Part shown: positions 27,680-36,469 of the stretch, piece after piece
Layout: each line of letters starts with the position of its first letter
How positions within the stretch are numbered: position 1 is the first letter of the stretch
Origin: Ruminococcus sp. AF31-8BH
Lineage (GTDB): Bacteria > Bacillota > Clostridia > Lachnospirales > Lachnospiraceae
Direction of reading: 5' to 3'
Length of the DNA: 64,000 bases
Assembly: GCF_003460605.1 (NCBI RefSeq)
Contig: NZ_QTVN01000019.1
Location: forward strand, 357 to 64,356
Notes under the pieces: generated by a model
Told to the model about the DNA's origin: nothing
What the model saw: only the letters and a program-made list of their open reading frames with translations
Databases searched by the model: none
Position numbers and translations under genes: made by a program

Positions 27680-28084
27680 TCAGCAGTTCATTTTTTCCAG
27701 AATCTCATTCTTCATTTCGTCAGTTAATGTTCCTGGCTCCCAGGCAATTCCAACCTTGTCGCCCTTATATCTTGGAATCAGATGCATGTGAAAATGAAAG
27801 ACAGTCTGTCCTGCCTGCTCACCATTGTTCTGAACAATGTTAAAGCCGTCGCAGCCCAGTGCATCTGTCATCTTCGTAGCCATTTTCTTTGCCAGAACCA
27901 TTGCCTTGGCAGCCATTTCATCTGAAATTTCATAGATGTTGGCAGCATGTGCCTTGGGCAGGATCAGTGCATGTCCCTTGCTTGCCGGGCCCAGATCCAG
28001 AATTACTCTGAAATCTTCATCCTCGTATAAGGTTGCTGCTGGAATTTCTCCGTTTGCGATTTTACAAAAAATACAATTTTCCAT
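27680..28084 (-). CDS. HIT-family nucleotide hydrolase
   Basis: The 134-residue protein has N-terminal CIFCKIANGEIP and the histidine triad HFHMH (97-101) followed by LIPRYKGD. Hint-type enzymes hydrolyse purine nucleoside phosphoramidates and AMP conjugates. It comes first, before the sigma factor gene. Confidence 0.94.
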   Translation of the reverse strand: MENCIFCKIANGEIPAATLYEDEDFRVILDLGPASKGHALILPKAHAANIYEISDEMAAKAMVLAKKMATKMTDALGCDGFNIVQNNGEQAGQTVFHFHMHLIPRYKGDKVGIAWEPGTLTDEMKNEILEKMNC

Positions 28085-28173
28085 AGTCTTTTCCTCCCAA
28101 AAAAGATATATAAATAATACGTTTGTGAATAGCTAAAATCACATTTTTTATTAAAAAATTTTATAGTTTTTCG

Positions 28174-28190
28174 TTGTCGAGTATTGTCGA
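28174..28190 (+). promoter_or_regulatory. Tandem TTGTCGA repeats, possible Spo0A sites
   Basis: TTGTCGA occurs at 28174-28180 and 28184-28190, exactly one helical turn (10 bases) apart, in the spacer between the HIT gene and the histidine kinase. The Spo0A box consensus is TGTCGAA; these read TGTCGAG and TGTCGAT, one mismatch each. Confidence 0.45.
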
Positions 28191-28256
28191 TTTTTTCAGT
28201 ACGATTTTGTTTGTCATTTTTTCACACTGATGTTACACTTCCCATGAGGTGATCTT

Positions 28257-28940
28257 ATGCAGAACAATACATTAAAGGAACCAGATGAATCCCGTCTGCT
28301 TCTTTCCAGATTTTCTCATGAAATCCGCAATCCCATTTCCCTGATCAACAGTGAGCTTCAGATGATCGAGGAAACACATCCAGAGGTTGCATCCTACCGT
28401 TACTGGAATGATATTATGGATAATCTGGAATACACAAAAATACTTTTAAACAATCTTTCTGAGTATAATAATGCTGACAGGCTTATGCCCCGCAAAACAG
28501 ATTTCCACAGGTATCTTTCCTCGCTTATTTCCAGCATCCGTCCCACATGTGAGTATCTGGGAATTGCACTGGATGTTCAGATTCCGGATACACTGCCTGC
28601 CATTTTCATTGATCAGGTAAAATTGAAGCAGGCCCTTCTGAATCTGCTGCGAAATGCTTCCGAAGCCGTTTCACTTCCTGGTGGAAAAATATCCTTCCAT
28701 GTGGTCTTGCAGGAAGGCTATATTCACATTTCCATAAAGGACAATGGATGCGGCATAGCAGGAAATCAGCTAGACCAGATCTTCCAGCCGTTTGTAACCT
28801 TTAAGGAAAATGGAACCGGGCTTGGTCTGGCAATCACCAGGCAGATCATACAGGCACATGGCGGAAGCATTCAGGTAGAAAGCACTCCCGGCCAGGGAAG
28901 TGAATTTCATATTCTTCTGCCGGAAACTTTTCCCGGATGA
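28257..28940 (+). CDS. Orphan soluble sensor histidine kinase
   Basis: The 227-residue protein has only the kinase core: H-box SHEIRNPISLI with phospho-acceptor H21, N-box LLNLLRNASEAV, G1 IKDNGCGI, and G2 GTGLGLAITRQII. It has no membrane segment and no sensor domain beyond 20 residues. No response regulator lies nearby. Such short orphan kinases can feed Spo0A-type phosphorelays; the TTGTCGA repeats upstream make that link worth testing. Its 3' end overlaps the convergent rhomboid gene by 34 bases. Confidence 0.88.
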   Translation: MQNNTLKEPDESRLLLSRFSHEIRNPISLINSELQMIEETHPEVASYRYWNDIMDNLEYTKILLNNLSEYNNADRLMPRKTDFHRYLSSLISSIRPTCEYLGIALDVQIPDTLPAIFIDQVKLKQALLNLLRNASEAVSLPGGKISFHVVLQEGYIHISIKDNGCGIAGNQLDQIFQPFVTFKENGTGLGLAITRQIIQAHGGSIQVESTPGQGSEFHILLPETFPG

Positions 28941-29509
28941 TATAGAAGAGCTGCCAGTATAAATCCGCAGACCAGTCCGCCTACATGTGCTGCATTATCC
29001 ACGCCCGTACTTGTAAAGCCAAAATACAGGGAAAATCCTGCCATAATCATCATCTGACGTACAGAAATGTCCTGAATGCGTCCGCGGCTTCGGATCACTA
29101 CATAGAGCATTGCTCCCATCACCGCAAACACTGCGCCGGATGCGCCGGCTGATACTGCGTATTCAGCCTTTTTGGTCTCCATCAGGAGAGAGAAAATATT
29201 GCCGCCAAGACCGCCCAGCAGGTAAACCAGGATAAATTTCACTTTTCCCAACACCGGCTCCAGGCGCTGGCCAAGTACAAACAGAACCAGCATATTATTG
29301 GCAATGTGATAGATTCCAAAGTGAAGAAACATGCAGGTAAATAATCTGTATGTCTCGCCCTCTTCCAGAATCAGCGGCGGATATGCCGCTCCGCATGCGA
29401 TCATATGTACAGTATTCTCACTGCCTCCTGTAAAATCTACAATCACAAATATCAGTATATTCAGAAGTATAAAAAGAACCGTCACAGGTTCTTTTTTTAT
29501 TTCCTCCAA
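28907..29509 (-). CDS. Rhomboid-family intramembrane serine protease
   Basis: The 200-residue protein has about six membrane segments. It shows the conserved FTCMFLHFGIYHIANNMLVL helix, catalytic GASG (Ser124), and the His175 helix DNAAHVGGLVCGF, giving the Ser/His dyad. Substrates are unknown. A promoter lies about 75 bases upstream. The stop codon is inside the 3' end of the kinase gene. Confidence 0.92.
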   Translation of the reverse strand: MEEIKKEPVTVLFILLNILIFVIVDFTGGSENTVHMIACGAAYPPLILEEGETYRLFTCMFLHFGIYHIANNMLVLFVLGQRLEPVLGKVKFILVYLLGGLGGNIFSLLMETKKAEYAVSAGASGAVFAVMGAMLYVVIRSRGRIQDISVRQMMIMAGFSLYFGFTSTGVDNAAHVGGLVCGFILAALLYHPGKVSGRRI

Positions 29510-29584
29510 GCAATCACCCCGATGAAAATTTTTCAGTTTATCATAGCATAAGAACTTGCATTATTACTTTCTGATAATAACGTA

Positions 29585-29613
29585 AGTATAGCACAATTTC
29601 TCTGATACCTCAA
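29585..29613 (-). promoter_or_regulatory. Promoter of the rhomboid gene
   Basis: Minus-strand TTGAGG (29608-29613) and TATACT (29585-29590) have 17-base spacing. Confidence 0.6.
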
Positions 29614-29668
29614 TATTTTTATGGCAGGTTATCCTGGACAAAATGCAGGAAATGTAAGGTTTCTTCAT

Positions 29669-31150
29669 TTATTTCAGAAATACATATCTTGCCTGGGCAA
29701 AGTCTACCTCGTCCTGATCCTGAAGGCAGTATTCTTCGGAACTCTTTATCATTTTTCCGTTTACAGAGGTTCCGTTCCGTGAATTCAGATCCGTAAGATA
29801 ATATTCTCCATCCCGTTTTCGGATTTTTGCATGAATTCGGCTTACTGTGGGAAGGTCTATGACTGCATCTGCTGCCGTTTCCATCTTTCCGATCACAGTC
29901 AGCTCTTCCTGCAGATAAATAGTTGCAAGCTCCCCTGGTTCCCGGCTGACTAAAGTTGCCGGGCCAGTGACAATGTTCGCGGACAAAACTACAGTTTCTC
30001 CAAAATTGGTTTTCTGGCTTTTGGAAGTACAGCTGCTGTTTTCTGTGTAGATTTCTTCCTGTTTCTTTCCAGTTTTTTCCTCAGTCCTTTCAGTTCCATA
30101 TGTTTCATCTTCAGATATTTCCATATGCTTCAGGGACTGTTTTCCACACTTTCTGCTTTCCTTTGGCATTGGGGTTTCCTGATTTTCGGATATTTTTTGA
30201 CCTTTTTTCTTCAACAGCGACAAAATCCAGACATACAGCATACCAATGCCCATAGCCACTATCACACATCCAAGCACGGCTGTCACAGAAATTCTGGGCA
30301 GATATCCCAGTGTTTCCGCAATAATCACCAGCAATGCCACGGCCGCAACCGAAAGACACCAGATAAAGATTCCTTTCTCCTGGGATTTTCCGGACTTTCT
30401 GCTTTCTTTGGCAGGTTCCTCCTGCCACATAACCTCTTCCGGATTTATATTTATTTCTTCTTGCTCCGTCTTCCCGTTTGGTCTGGCTGAAAAGTCAGTA
30501 CCGGGGTGCGCAGCAGCAACATCCATAAAGCCCGTGTCTGTTCCCTCTTTGTCCGTCTTTTGCCGGGAAGCTGCATTTATGGCCGAGTCTGTTTTGGCAG
30601 TCTCAGAACGTTCCTGGTATAATTCCTGTTTAATGTGTTCCAGATGAAAGCTGTCCTCCAGCGCTCTTCTGTATATTCCGTATCCCAGCATTACAGCCCT
30701 GGAATCCTCATGATCAAGCAGCGGAAGAATATATTCTGTCAGCTCCTGAAATTCCTGCCGCACATCCTGGTCGTAACCCGGCAAATAACAGAAATACAGC
30801 TGTCTTTTCTCCACATCCACATACATATATTCCGGCTTTAGCAACAGCCTGGACGGATTCAGCAAATACTCCGCCATCTCCTCCATGACCTGCACAAAAC
30901 CGCCAAGGATCATCTGAAGGTCCTCATATCCAATCTTCTTTTCCTCATATAACGAAAGTACAGACTGTTTCGAAGTAATGTCGAAGCAGACCATAAACTG
31001 TCCGTCCACGCCCTGCACCCTGCACTTTAAAACGGACGGAATGGTATTTCCCACCAGCATTCTCATCTGATAGGAGGAAGTGTCTGGCTCTTCTTCCTCG
31101 TACAGCACCAGATAATTCCCACTCAGGTCTCTTTTATATTCCGCTTTCAT
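29669..31150 (-). CDS. DUF6382/FHA-domain membrane protein of the Tad locus
   Basis: The 493-residue protein has an N-terminal DUF6382-like domain (about 1-170, ending near YRRALEDSFHLEHIKQEL), a charged linker, two membrane segments (about 270-320, SVAAVALLVIIAETLGYL and VLGCVIVAMGIGMLYVWIL), a second linker, and a C-terminal FHA domain (about 415-493) with SRIHAKI and LNSRNGTSVNG. FHA domains bind phosphothreonine, so it may link pilus assembly to a Ser/Thr kinase. No kinase gene is in the window. It is the last gene of the Tad operon, six bases after the TadE-like gene. Confidence 0.85.
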   Translation of the reverse strand: MKAEYKRDLSGNYLVLYEEEEPDTSSYQMRMLVGNTIPSVLKCRVQGVDGQFMVCFDITSKQSVLSLYEEKKIGYEDLQMILGGFVQVMEEMAEYLLNPSRLLLKPEYMYVDVEKRQLYFCYLPGYDQDVRQEFQELTEYILPLLDHEDSRAVMLGYGIYRRALEDSFHLEHIKQELYQERSETAKTDSAINAASRQKTDKEGTDTGFMDVAAAHPGTDFSARPNGKTEQEEININPEEVMWQEEPAKESRKSGKSQEKGIFIWCLSVAAVALLVIIAETLGYLPRISVTAVLGCVIVAMGIGMLYVWILSLLKKKGQKISENQETPMPKESRKCGKQSLKHMEISEDETYGTERTEEKTGKKQEEIYTENSSCTSKSQKTNFGETVVLSANIVTGPATLVSREPGELATIYLQEELTVIGKMETAADAVIDLPTVSRIHAKIRKRDGEYYLTDLNSRNGTSVNGKMIKSSEEYCLQDQDEVDFAQARYVFLK

Positions 31151-31156
31151 TTTTGC

Positions 31157-31585
31157 TTATTCCCCCTTTATACTTTCTGATGCACTTTTCACTTTGCGAA
31201 TCCAGGACACAGGATCTATCACTTTCACAGCTTCCTGAACCTTCAGATGACTGCGAAATCCTCCATAAACGGAAAACGTATCCAAATCATACGTGACCTG
31301 TACCTTTTTGCCCTCCTCCGCCTGCACCTTCAGATTTTCACTCCCAAAAAAGCCTGTATTCCCAAGCTCATTTCCTTTTTTCAGCGCCGCTTCCCGGCTG
31401 TTTCCGTCTGGAACTGCTGCTTCCATACTTCCTGAAAGAGCAGCCTCGTATGCAGCAGCTGTAAGCCACGCCCTGTTATGTACATAAAAAAACAAATATA
31501 GCACCGTCATAATTACCAGCAGGATCACAGGCATTAAAAGTGCCGTTTCTATTGCCATGCTTCCCTTTCTCAACTGCTTTTTCAA
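31157..31585 (-). CDS. TadE-like pseudopilin, TTG start
   Basis: The 142-residue protein reads (M)KKQLRKGSMAIETALLMP, with a prepilin peptidase site KG|SMAIE (Glu at +5) and a hydrophobic helix VILLVIMTVLYLFFYV, then a soluble domain. The only start with a good ribosome site (AGGAGG, 11 bases away) is TTG at 31585, which overlaps the TGA stop of the preceding prepilin peptidase (TTGA). A start at the internal ATG would remove the cleavage site. TadE/F pseudopilins prime or regulate Flp pilus assembly. Confidence 0.82.
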   Translation of the reverse strand: MKKQLRKGSMAIETALLMPVILLVIMTVLYLFFYVHNRAWLTAAAYEAALSGSMEAAVPDGNSREAALKKGNELGNTGFFGSENLKVQAEEGKKVQVTYDLDTFSVYGGFRSHLKVQEAVKVIDPVSWIRKVKSASESIKGE

Positions 31586-32031
31586 TAAATCAGTCCTCCT
31601 ATATATCCAAGCAAAAGAAACGGAACAAAGGGAATCTCGGTCTTTCTTCCAGTGCGCGGCAATATGAGCAGAATGATTCCCCACACACTGCAGCACAAAA
31701 GCCCCATCATAAATACACCCAGCAGTTCTCCAAAGGTGAGCACGGTTCCAAGAGCTGCCAGAACCAGTCCGTCTCCCATTCCCACTGCTCCTTTTGAAAC
31801 TACACTCAGCGCGATCAGTGCAGTGCCAAATCCTACGGCCCCAATCCACTCCCAGAATATAGTTCCGTGCCAGAGCGCATTTATGATTCCAATCACAGCA
31901 AATATTCCGGTTGCAAGCAGAGAAACCTCCCTTTTTCGGATATCCTTCCAGCTGTTTATTCCCAGAAACGCAAGCACAAAAATCTGTTCCACTTTCATCC
32001 CCTCCATGTTTTTCGTTTCTTTCACAAACAT
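31582..32031 (-). CDS. A24-type prepilin peptidase (second of the locus)
   Basis: The 149-residue polytopic membrane protein has NSWKDIRKREVS near the N-terminus, with the first catalytic Asp, and GMGDGLVLAALG with the second. Both aspartates of the aspartyl protease are present. It would process Flp and TadE-like prepilins. The start at 32031 is weakly supported (AAGG 11 bases upstream); 31998 (MKVEQIF) is an alternative. It overlaps the following TadE-like gene by four bases. Confidence 0.85.
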   Translation of the reverse strand: MFVKETKNMEGMKVEQIFVLAFLGINSWKDIRKREVSLLATGIFAVIGIINALWHGTIFWEWIGAVGFGTALIALSVVSKGAVGMGDGLVLAALGTVLTFGELLGVFMMGLLCCSVWGIILLILPRTGRKTEIPFVPFLLLGYIGGLIY

Positions 32032-32044
32032 GCAGCACAGTACC

Positions 32045-32845
32045 TTATCCGCATCTTTTGCAGACAGACAGGTTCGCTGCTTTTGACTCTTTTACCAGAC
32101 GCACCGTTCTTTTCAGTCCGCTGCAGGTTCTGTCATTGTGAAAACGGTTCCCGGATTTGGTAATGTAAACATAGCTTCCCGGCTTCTGGCCTTTGCTGCA
32201 GCTTTCGCAGGCATAATATTTCTCTCCGGAATCATTTCTCTTAGAGGAAACCTCTGACCCTGAAATCCGGGAAACCGACAGCTTCAAATGACTGCAGTCC
32301 AGGCTCTTGTGGTATACCGTTCCGGAAGCTGTCACATAGACCATTTTCTCCGGGCTTTCGTTTGGATCACTGGTCTCCTCCCAGCTGGCTCCTGTCCACG
32401 CATGGACTTTTACGGAATTGTAATTCCATTTGGCTGGGAGCGGTATGATTCCTGCCACAGGCTTATAGGAATAGACATCCGGAAGCGTAATCTCTTCTGT
32501 TCCTCCGCTTACTGCATAGGCGTACATTCCTGCATCCTTGGCATTCTGGCACAGCTTGCTCAGATGCTCTGTCTGAAGCTTGTATAAATCCATAAAAGAA
32601 ATCATAGTTACCATTGTCAGGAAAAACAGAGGCAGTACCATTGCCGCCTCTACAGTAAGACTGGCTTTCTTTAGCTTTGTACTTAAGTTTTTCAAAAAGG
32701 CGCACAAAGACGCTTTGCCGAAAGGGTTCCGCACCAAAGCCGGGGATGCTTTTGCGAAATGGTTTCCCAGAGAACTATTCCTTCTTGTTCTTCGCTCTTT
32801 CAGAGTCTGTATATCTTTTTGCATAATCTCATCCAATATTCCCAT
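32045..32845 (-). CDS. TadE-like pseudopilin with two C-terminal Cys/His repeats
   Basis: The 266-residue protein has a basic N-terminal region (1-60), a processing site KKA|SLTVE and a pilin-like helix VLPLFFLTMVTMISFM (about 69-85). After a beta-rich middle come two related repeats of about 48 residues: VYVTASGTVYHKSLDCSHLK with CESC, and VYITKSGNRFHNDRTCSGLK with CKRC. Each H..xxC...CxxC set resembles Ada-like metal-binding modules seen in surface proteins, so two zinc sites are likely. The ATG at 32845 touches the AAGGAG site; a TTG three codons later has better spacing. Confidence 0.78.
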   Translation of the reverse strand: MGILDEIMQKDIQTLKERRTRRNSSLGNHFAKASPALVRNPFGKASLCAFLKNLSTKLKKASLTVEAAMVLPLFFLTMVTMISFMDLYKLQTEHLSKLCQNAKDAGMYAYAVSGGTEEITLPDVYSYKPVAGIIPLPAKWNYNSVKVHAWTGASWEETSDPNESPEKMVYVTASGTVYHKSLDCSHLKLSVSRISGSEVSSKRNDSGEKYYACESCSKGQKPGSYVYITKSGNRFHNDRTCSGLKRTVRLVKESKAANLSVCKRCG

Positions 32846-32888
32846 CTCCTTTTCGGAAAAGCATCTCTCTGCGCCTTTTTCTTTATTT

Positions 32889-34391
32889 TTAAATATAGTG
32901 GTATGCTCTCGTAACCGTAAACGTTTTCCGCTTATTTGCTTTTACATCAGCAGACACTTCCATTGCTGTAATGCAGTGATCCAGCTGAAACCAGTTCCAG
33001 TTCTTCGCTTCCTGAACAGAAGTTTCCACCATATCCATGCCGCCATCTATTTTCTTTGCCTTGGAACAGGAAAACAGAAAAACCTGCAGGTAATCTTCGT
33101 ACGATACTCCTGTCTCATCCGTCCTTCTTATGGTGTCCAGGCTGTCGAACAATGCAGGAAGATTCTGCAGGGACAGCTGCCAGTTTACAGCATTTTTTAC
33201 AAGAGGGACTTTTCCTCCGTCAAAAAGCTCCCGGACATCCAATATACTTTCCGCAAAAGCCCAGCATAAGATCAGTGCACTTTTGATCACGCCAGCTGCC
33301 GGAGGAATAAGAAAACTGGCTGCTATAGCCGCTGCGACAGATGTCACCTGTGCCACTTTCACAGGGTCCGCCATAAGGCCTGCCACATTGATTCCTTCTC
33401 TCACACGCAAAAGCTTGTTCGCAACTGCTTTTAAATTGGCTTCATCATTGTCCTTTCCGGCAATTATATATTCGATCTGATAATCCAGGTCACCATTTCC
33501 CGGATTTATAAAATTCCCCAGCTTTTCCATCAGGTATTGCTGGTACAGCGCCTGGGACGTAATCGAGCAGTCTGCTTTGACTGAGTCTTCCATAGCAAAT
33601 CCAGCTTCCAGGTTTCGCCCGGAAACCAGCTTCTCCTTGTCTGCCTTCTTATCTGAAATTGCCTTCCATGGAGATATTACCAGATCAAGGATCCCCATTT
33701 TCCGAATGCGGCGGATTGCAGGAATTGGATTATCAACCGGCTCAGGCTCATATCTTTCACCAGTACCAGAGGACGAAGTTCCATCCGAAAAGCCGCTTGA
33801 ATCCACTGTACCCTGTTCATTATTCGTCATTTCGTCAAGCTTCGCCTGGCTTTTCTCCTGGGCCGAATTCATTTCAGATTCATAGCTTTCAATTGTCCCT
33901 TTGTCTTCCAGTTCATTTCCTTTCTTCTCCGCTTCGGTTGTTTTTCTTTCCGTATTCCGGATCTTGTTTAAAAGAAGAGCTGCCCCGTGGCTTCCGAGAG
34001 TTTCTTTCATATACTGAACCGCTTGCTGGTAAAAGACCTCACCATCTGCATCTGTCATCAGAAGATAACCGGATATACCGCCCTGCTGCACTGACAATTT
34101 CTGACTATTCTGATCCATCACAGGCTCCATATAAGATTCCAGATTATCATACACAGCTGCCAGATTCATTTCCTTTCCCCCGTAAGCCCCATCAACAGCA
34201 AACAGGTCATAGTCCTTTAAAAGGTACTTGTTGTATTGTCCAAACAAAGAATATAGTCCAACATCCATACCGTTTAATATTTGTGTTCTTGCCGCTGCCA
34301 TTCTTACTGACTCGAGTCCTGAGCTCAGTAAAGACAAAATAAGGCCAAGCGTTAGTGCCAGAAAAACTGTAATACTTCCTCTCTTTACCAT
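32889..34391 (-). CDS. DUF5702 / TadG-like pilus-locus protein
   Basis: The 500-residue protein has an N-terminal pseudopilin-like segment RGSITVFLALTLGLILSLL, a long Glu/Lys/Ser-rich coiled middle (about 150-240), and a C-terminal domain with an Ala/Ile-rich stretch (about 350-385). The RG|SITVF site lacks the Glu at +5. Proteins of this type replace TadG in Firmicutes Tad loci and may anchor the pilus to the membrane or wall. It follows flp by 45 bases. Confidence 0.75.
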   Translation of the reverse strand: MVKRGSITVFLALTLGLILSLLSSGLESVRMAAARTQILNGMDVGLYSLFGQYNKYLLKDYDLFAVDGAYGGKEMNLAAVYDNLESYMEPVMDQNSQKLSVQQGGISGYLLMTDADGEVFYQQAVQYMKETLGSHGAALLLNKIRNTERKTTEAEKKGNELEDKGTIESYESEMNSAQEKSQAKLDEMTNNEQGTVDSSGFSDGTSSSGTGERYEPEPVDNPIPAIRRIRKMGILDLVISPWKAISDKKADKEKLVSGRNLEAGFAMEDSVKADCSITSQALYQQYLMEKLGNFINPGNGDLDYQIEYIIAGKDNDEANLKAVANKLLRVREGINVAGLMADPVKVAQVTSVAAAIAASFLIPPAAGVIKSALILCWAFAESILDVRELFDGGKVPLVKNAVNWQLSLQNLPALFDSLDTIRRTDETGVSYEDYLQVFLFSCSKAKKIDGGMDMVETSVQEAKNWNWFQLDHCITAMEVSADVKANKRKTFTVTRAYHYI

Positions 34392-34436
34392 GGAGCACCT
34401 CTCCTTTTTTACTTCATTTTGTTACTGCGGGTTGCT

Positions 34437-34616
34437 TTAAATCGAGTTGCTTTGTTTGGTGATCTTTGACAGAATATTTTCTACAAGACTGGTAAGCTGG
34501 TCTTTAAAGATCATGACCAGACCAATAAGAACTACAAGAATCAGAATAATCTCAACCACACCTACAGCATCTTCCTCCTGCAAAAAATCTTTCGCAAATT
34601 CCCGAAGCTTTCTCAT
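34437..34616 (-). CDS. Flp-type major pilin
   Basis: A 59-residue protein starting MRKLREFAKDFLQEEDA, with hydrophobic helix VVEIILILVVLIGLVMIF and a short polar tail ending KQSNSI. Glu22 lies at +5 if cleavage follows Ala17 (EDA|VGVVE), so the mature pilin would be about 42 residues. GGAGGTGAAGGG precedes the ATG. Its place between tadC and the TadG-like gene and its size fit the Flp pilin, the pilus subunit. Confidence 0.88.
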   Translation of the reverse strand: MRKLREFAKDFLQEEDAVGVVEIILILVVLIGLVMIFKDQLTSLVENILSKITKQSNSI

Positions 34617-34696
34617 CCCTTCACCTCCCTCTGCCTGTAAAATTTCTTTGGGACTGCTTCGGATAAAGTCCGGTGCTTAAGTCCCTCAGATCGGAT

Positions 34697-35713
34697 TTAT
34701 CCATAAAAGGACAGACAGGCCGGAAGCATGATAATTGCCATTACCACACCAAGCATCAGAACCATGGGGAGCAGAAGCTTTGTTGTCGCTGCTTCTCCAA
34801 GAACTTTCGCCTTTCTTTTCCTGTCATCCCAGGCTTCCACAGATTCCTTTTCCAGCATTTCTCCCATCTGGCGGCTGCCTTTCTGGAGATTCTGGATCAG
34901 AAGCGTTGCAAAGGTTTTATACTTTACGTGTCCGCAGCGTTCTCCAAAGCGTCTGTAGGCTTCCATTTCGGAAATCCCGCTTTCCATTTCATTGCATGCG
35001 GTCACAAGCTCCTCGTACGCTGCTCTTTTTTCATTTTTGCGTTTATAATCTACCGTCATTTTGCGGAATGCATTTCTGACTGTCATACCTGCCTGTACCA
35101 GCAGGGTAAATTTCATGATCAGTCCTGGATAATCCATCATCAGTTCCTCATATCTTTTTGCCCTTGCACTCTGCTCTTCCCTGGCAGTCATGACAATGAT
35201 AGCAAAAGCTGCCGCCATAGTCATAGCTGCAAGAAGATTTCCGGTATTATCGTAAGGAGTTTTCCATTCCAGATTTTTGCCATTCCAGCTGGACGGCAGG
35301 TAATAGTAATCTGGATCTGACTTCTGGCTGTTGTATTTCGCAATAAAATCCAGAAGCTTTTTTTCCAGTTTTTCTTCCTCTGTCAGCACTTCCTGCTGCT
35401 GGGAATCTTCCTCTTCCATTTCTTTTTCTGGGATTTGAACGTAGATACTGCCTGTTTCTTCTCCTTCCATGGATACCATGAATTTCTCTTCATAAGAATT
35501 TTCCTCCTTTTTCAGTTCATAACCATCCTGATAAATTTCTCCGCCGCCTTTGGTACAGGTCATGGCAAGTCCCATTATATTTCCAGTCAATGCAACTGCC
35601 AAAAACAGCTTTCTTCCCTTTTGTGTTCCGATTTGTTCCACATGCAGCCATCCAAGCCTGCTTCCTGCCGCAAGGAGAAATAATATAACAAAAATGACAA
35701 TATGGAGCCACAT
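34697..35713 (-). CDS. TadC-like type II secretion F-domain protein
   Basis: The 338-residue protein has N-terminal membrane segments (1-60), an acidic insert (about 65-120), a membrane helix (AAMTMAAAFAIIVMT), a T2SF domain with YPGLIMKFTLLVQAGMTVRNAF and LLIQNLQKGSRQMGEML, and a final hydrophobic pair. TadB and TadC form the inner-membrane platform of the Flp assembly machine. It starts three bases after the tadB stop. Confidence 0.87.
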   Translation of the reverse strand: MWLHIVIFVILFLLAAGSRLGWLHVEQIGTQKGRKLFLAVALTGNIMGLAMTCTKGGGEIYQDGYELKKEENSYEEKFMVSMEGEETGSIYVQIPEKEMEEEDSQQQEVLTEEEKLEKKLLDFIAKYNSQKSDPDYYYLPSSWNGKNLEWKTPYDNTGNLLAAMTMAAAFAIIVMTAREEQSARAKRYEELMMDYPGLIMKFTLLVQAGMTVRNAFRKMTVDYKRKNEKRAAYEELVTACNEMESGISEMEAYRRFGERCGHVKYKTFATLLIQNLQKGSRQMGEMLEKESVEAWDDRKRKAKVLGEAATTKLLLPMVLMLGVVMAIIMLPACLSFYG

Positions 35714-35716
35714 CCG

Positions 35717-36469
35717 CTACACCTCGATTTCCACAATTCTCTTGCCCATCCAATACGCAGTTCCATATACAGCCAGGCAAACAGACATGGCGCCAATGCC
35801 AAAGGGATTGCCGTAAAGCATATCCAGAAATCCCGGAGATGCCAGCTGAAGATAAAGAATAATTCCTGCCGGCATAAGGCTCATGATCATCTGCTCGGAT
35901 TTTTTTGCTGCCAGAGTGGATTCGATTTCTTTTTTCACATCAATCTTATCTCCCAGCATACGGGCTACCTTTTGAATGACATTTCCAAGATCACCGCCGC
36001 TTCTTTTGGCTGTGTACAAAATAGAAGCAAAATTCTCAATGTCCTCTACCCTGCATCTTTTTCCAAGGTCCAGGAACAGGTCTTCCACCGGAACGCTTAC
36101 CTTCTGCTGATTTTCTATGTATCGGAATTCGCGCACAATGTCCGCATTTTTCTCATATAACTGCTCCAGATCCCGAACACATGCAGAAACCGCATTTTCT
36201 ACCGAATAGCCTGCCTGCACTGCCACGCTCATAGAATTTAAGGCATCCCGGAACTGGTAATTCAACCGGCGCTTTCTCTCCCGGATCAGCTGTTTCTTTT
36301 TCCATTTCAGATAAAGGACTGGAAGAGGAACTGCCAGAAGCAGCATCCATATATTTTTATAAAACAGATAATCCACCACTAGGCAAAGAATAACACACTC
36401 AGACACATATCTGATGATTTCCTTTACCGAATACTGATACTTTTCATAATCCGTGTTTTTACCGTTCAT
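35717..36469 (-). CDS. TadB-like type II secretion F-domain protein
   Basis: With the start at 36469 (MNGKNTDYEKYQY) the protein has 250 residues: two close membrane helices (about 20-55), a T2SF domain (RDALNSMSVAVQAGYSVENA, FASILYTAKRSGGDL), and a C-terminal helix pair. The ATG overlaps the tadA stop by four bases (ATGA); the longer in-frame extension overlaps tadA and is rejected. It forms the platform with TadC. Confidence 0.88.
   Translation of the reverse strand: MNGKNTDYEKYQYSVKEIIRYVSECVILCLVVDYLFYKNIWMLLLAVPLPVLYLKWKKKQLIRERKRRLNYQFRDALNSMSVAVQAGYSVENAVSACVRDLEQLYEKNADIVREFRYIENQQKVSVPVEDLFLDLGKRCRVEDIENFASILYTAKRSGGDLGNVIQKVARMLGDKIDVKKEIESTLAAKKSEQMIMSLMPAGIILYLQLASPGFLDMLYGNPFGIGAMSVCLAVYGTAYWMGKRIVEIEV

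Noticed and set aside
31586..32038. A 293-codon reading of the TadE-like gene reaching to 32038
   Set aside because: The extension is an out-of-frame shadow of the prepilin peptidase gene; the TTG at 31585 with AGGAGG is the credible start.
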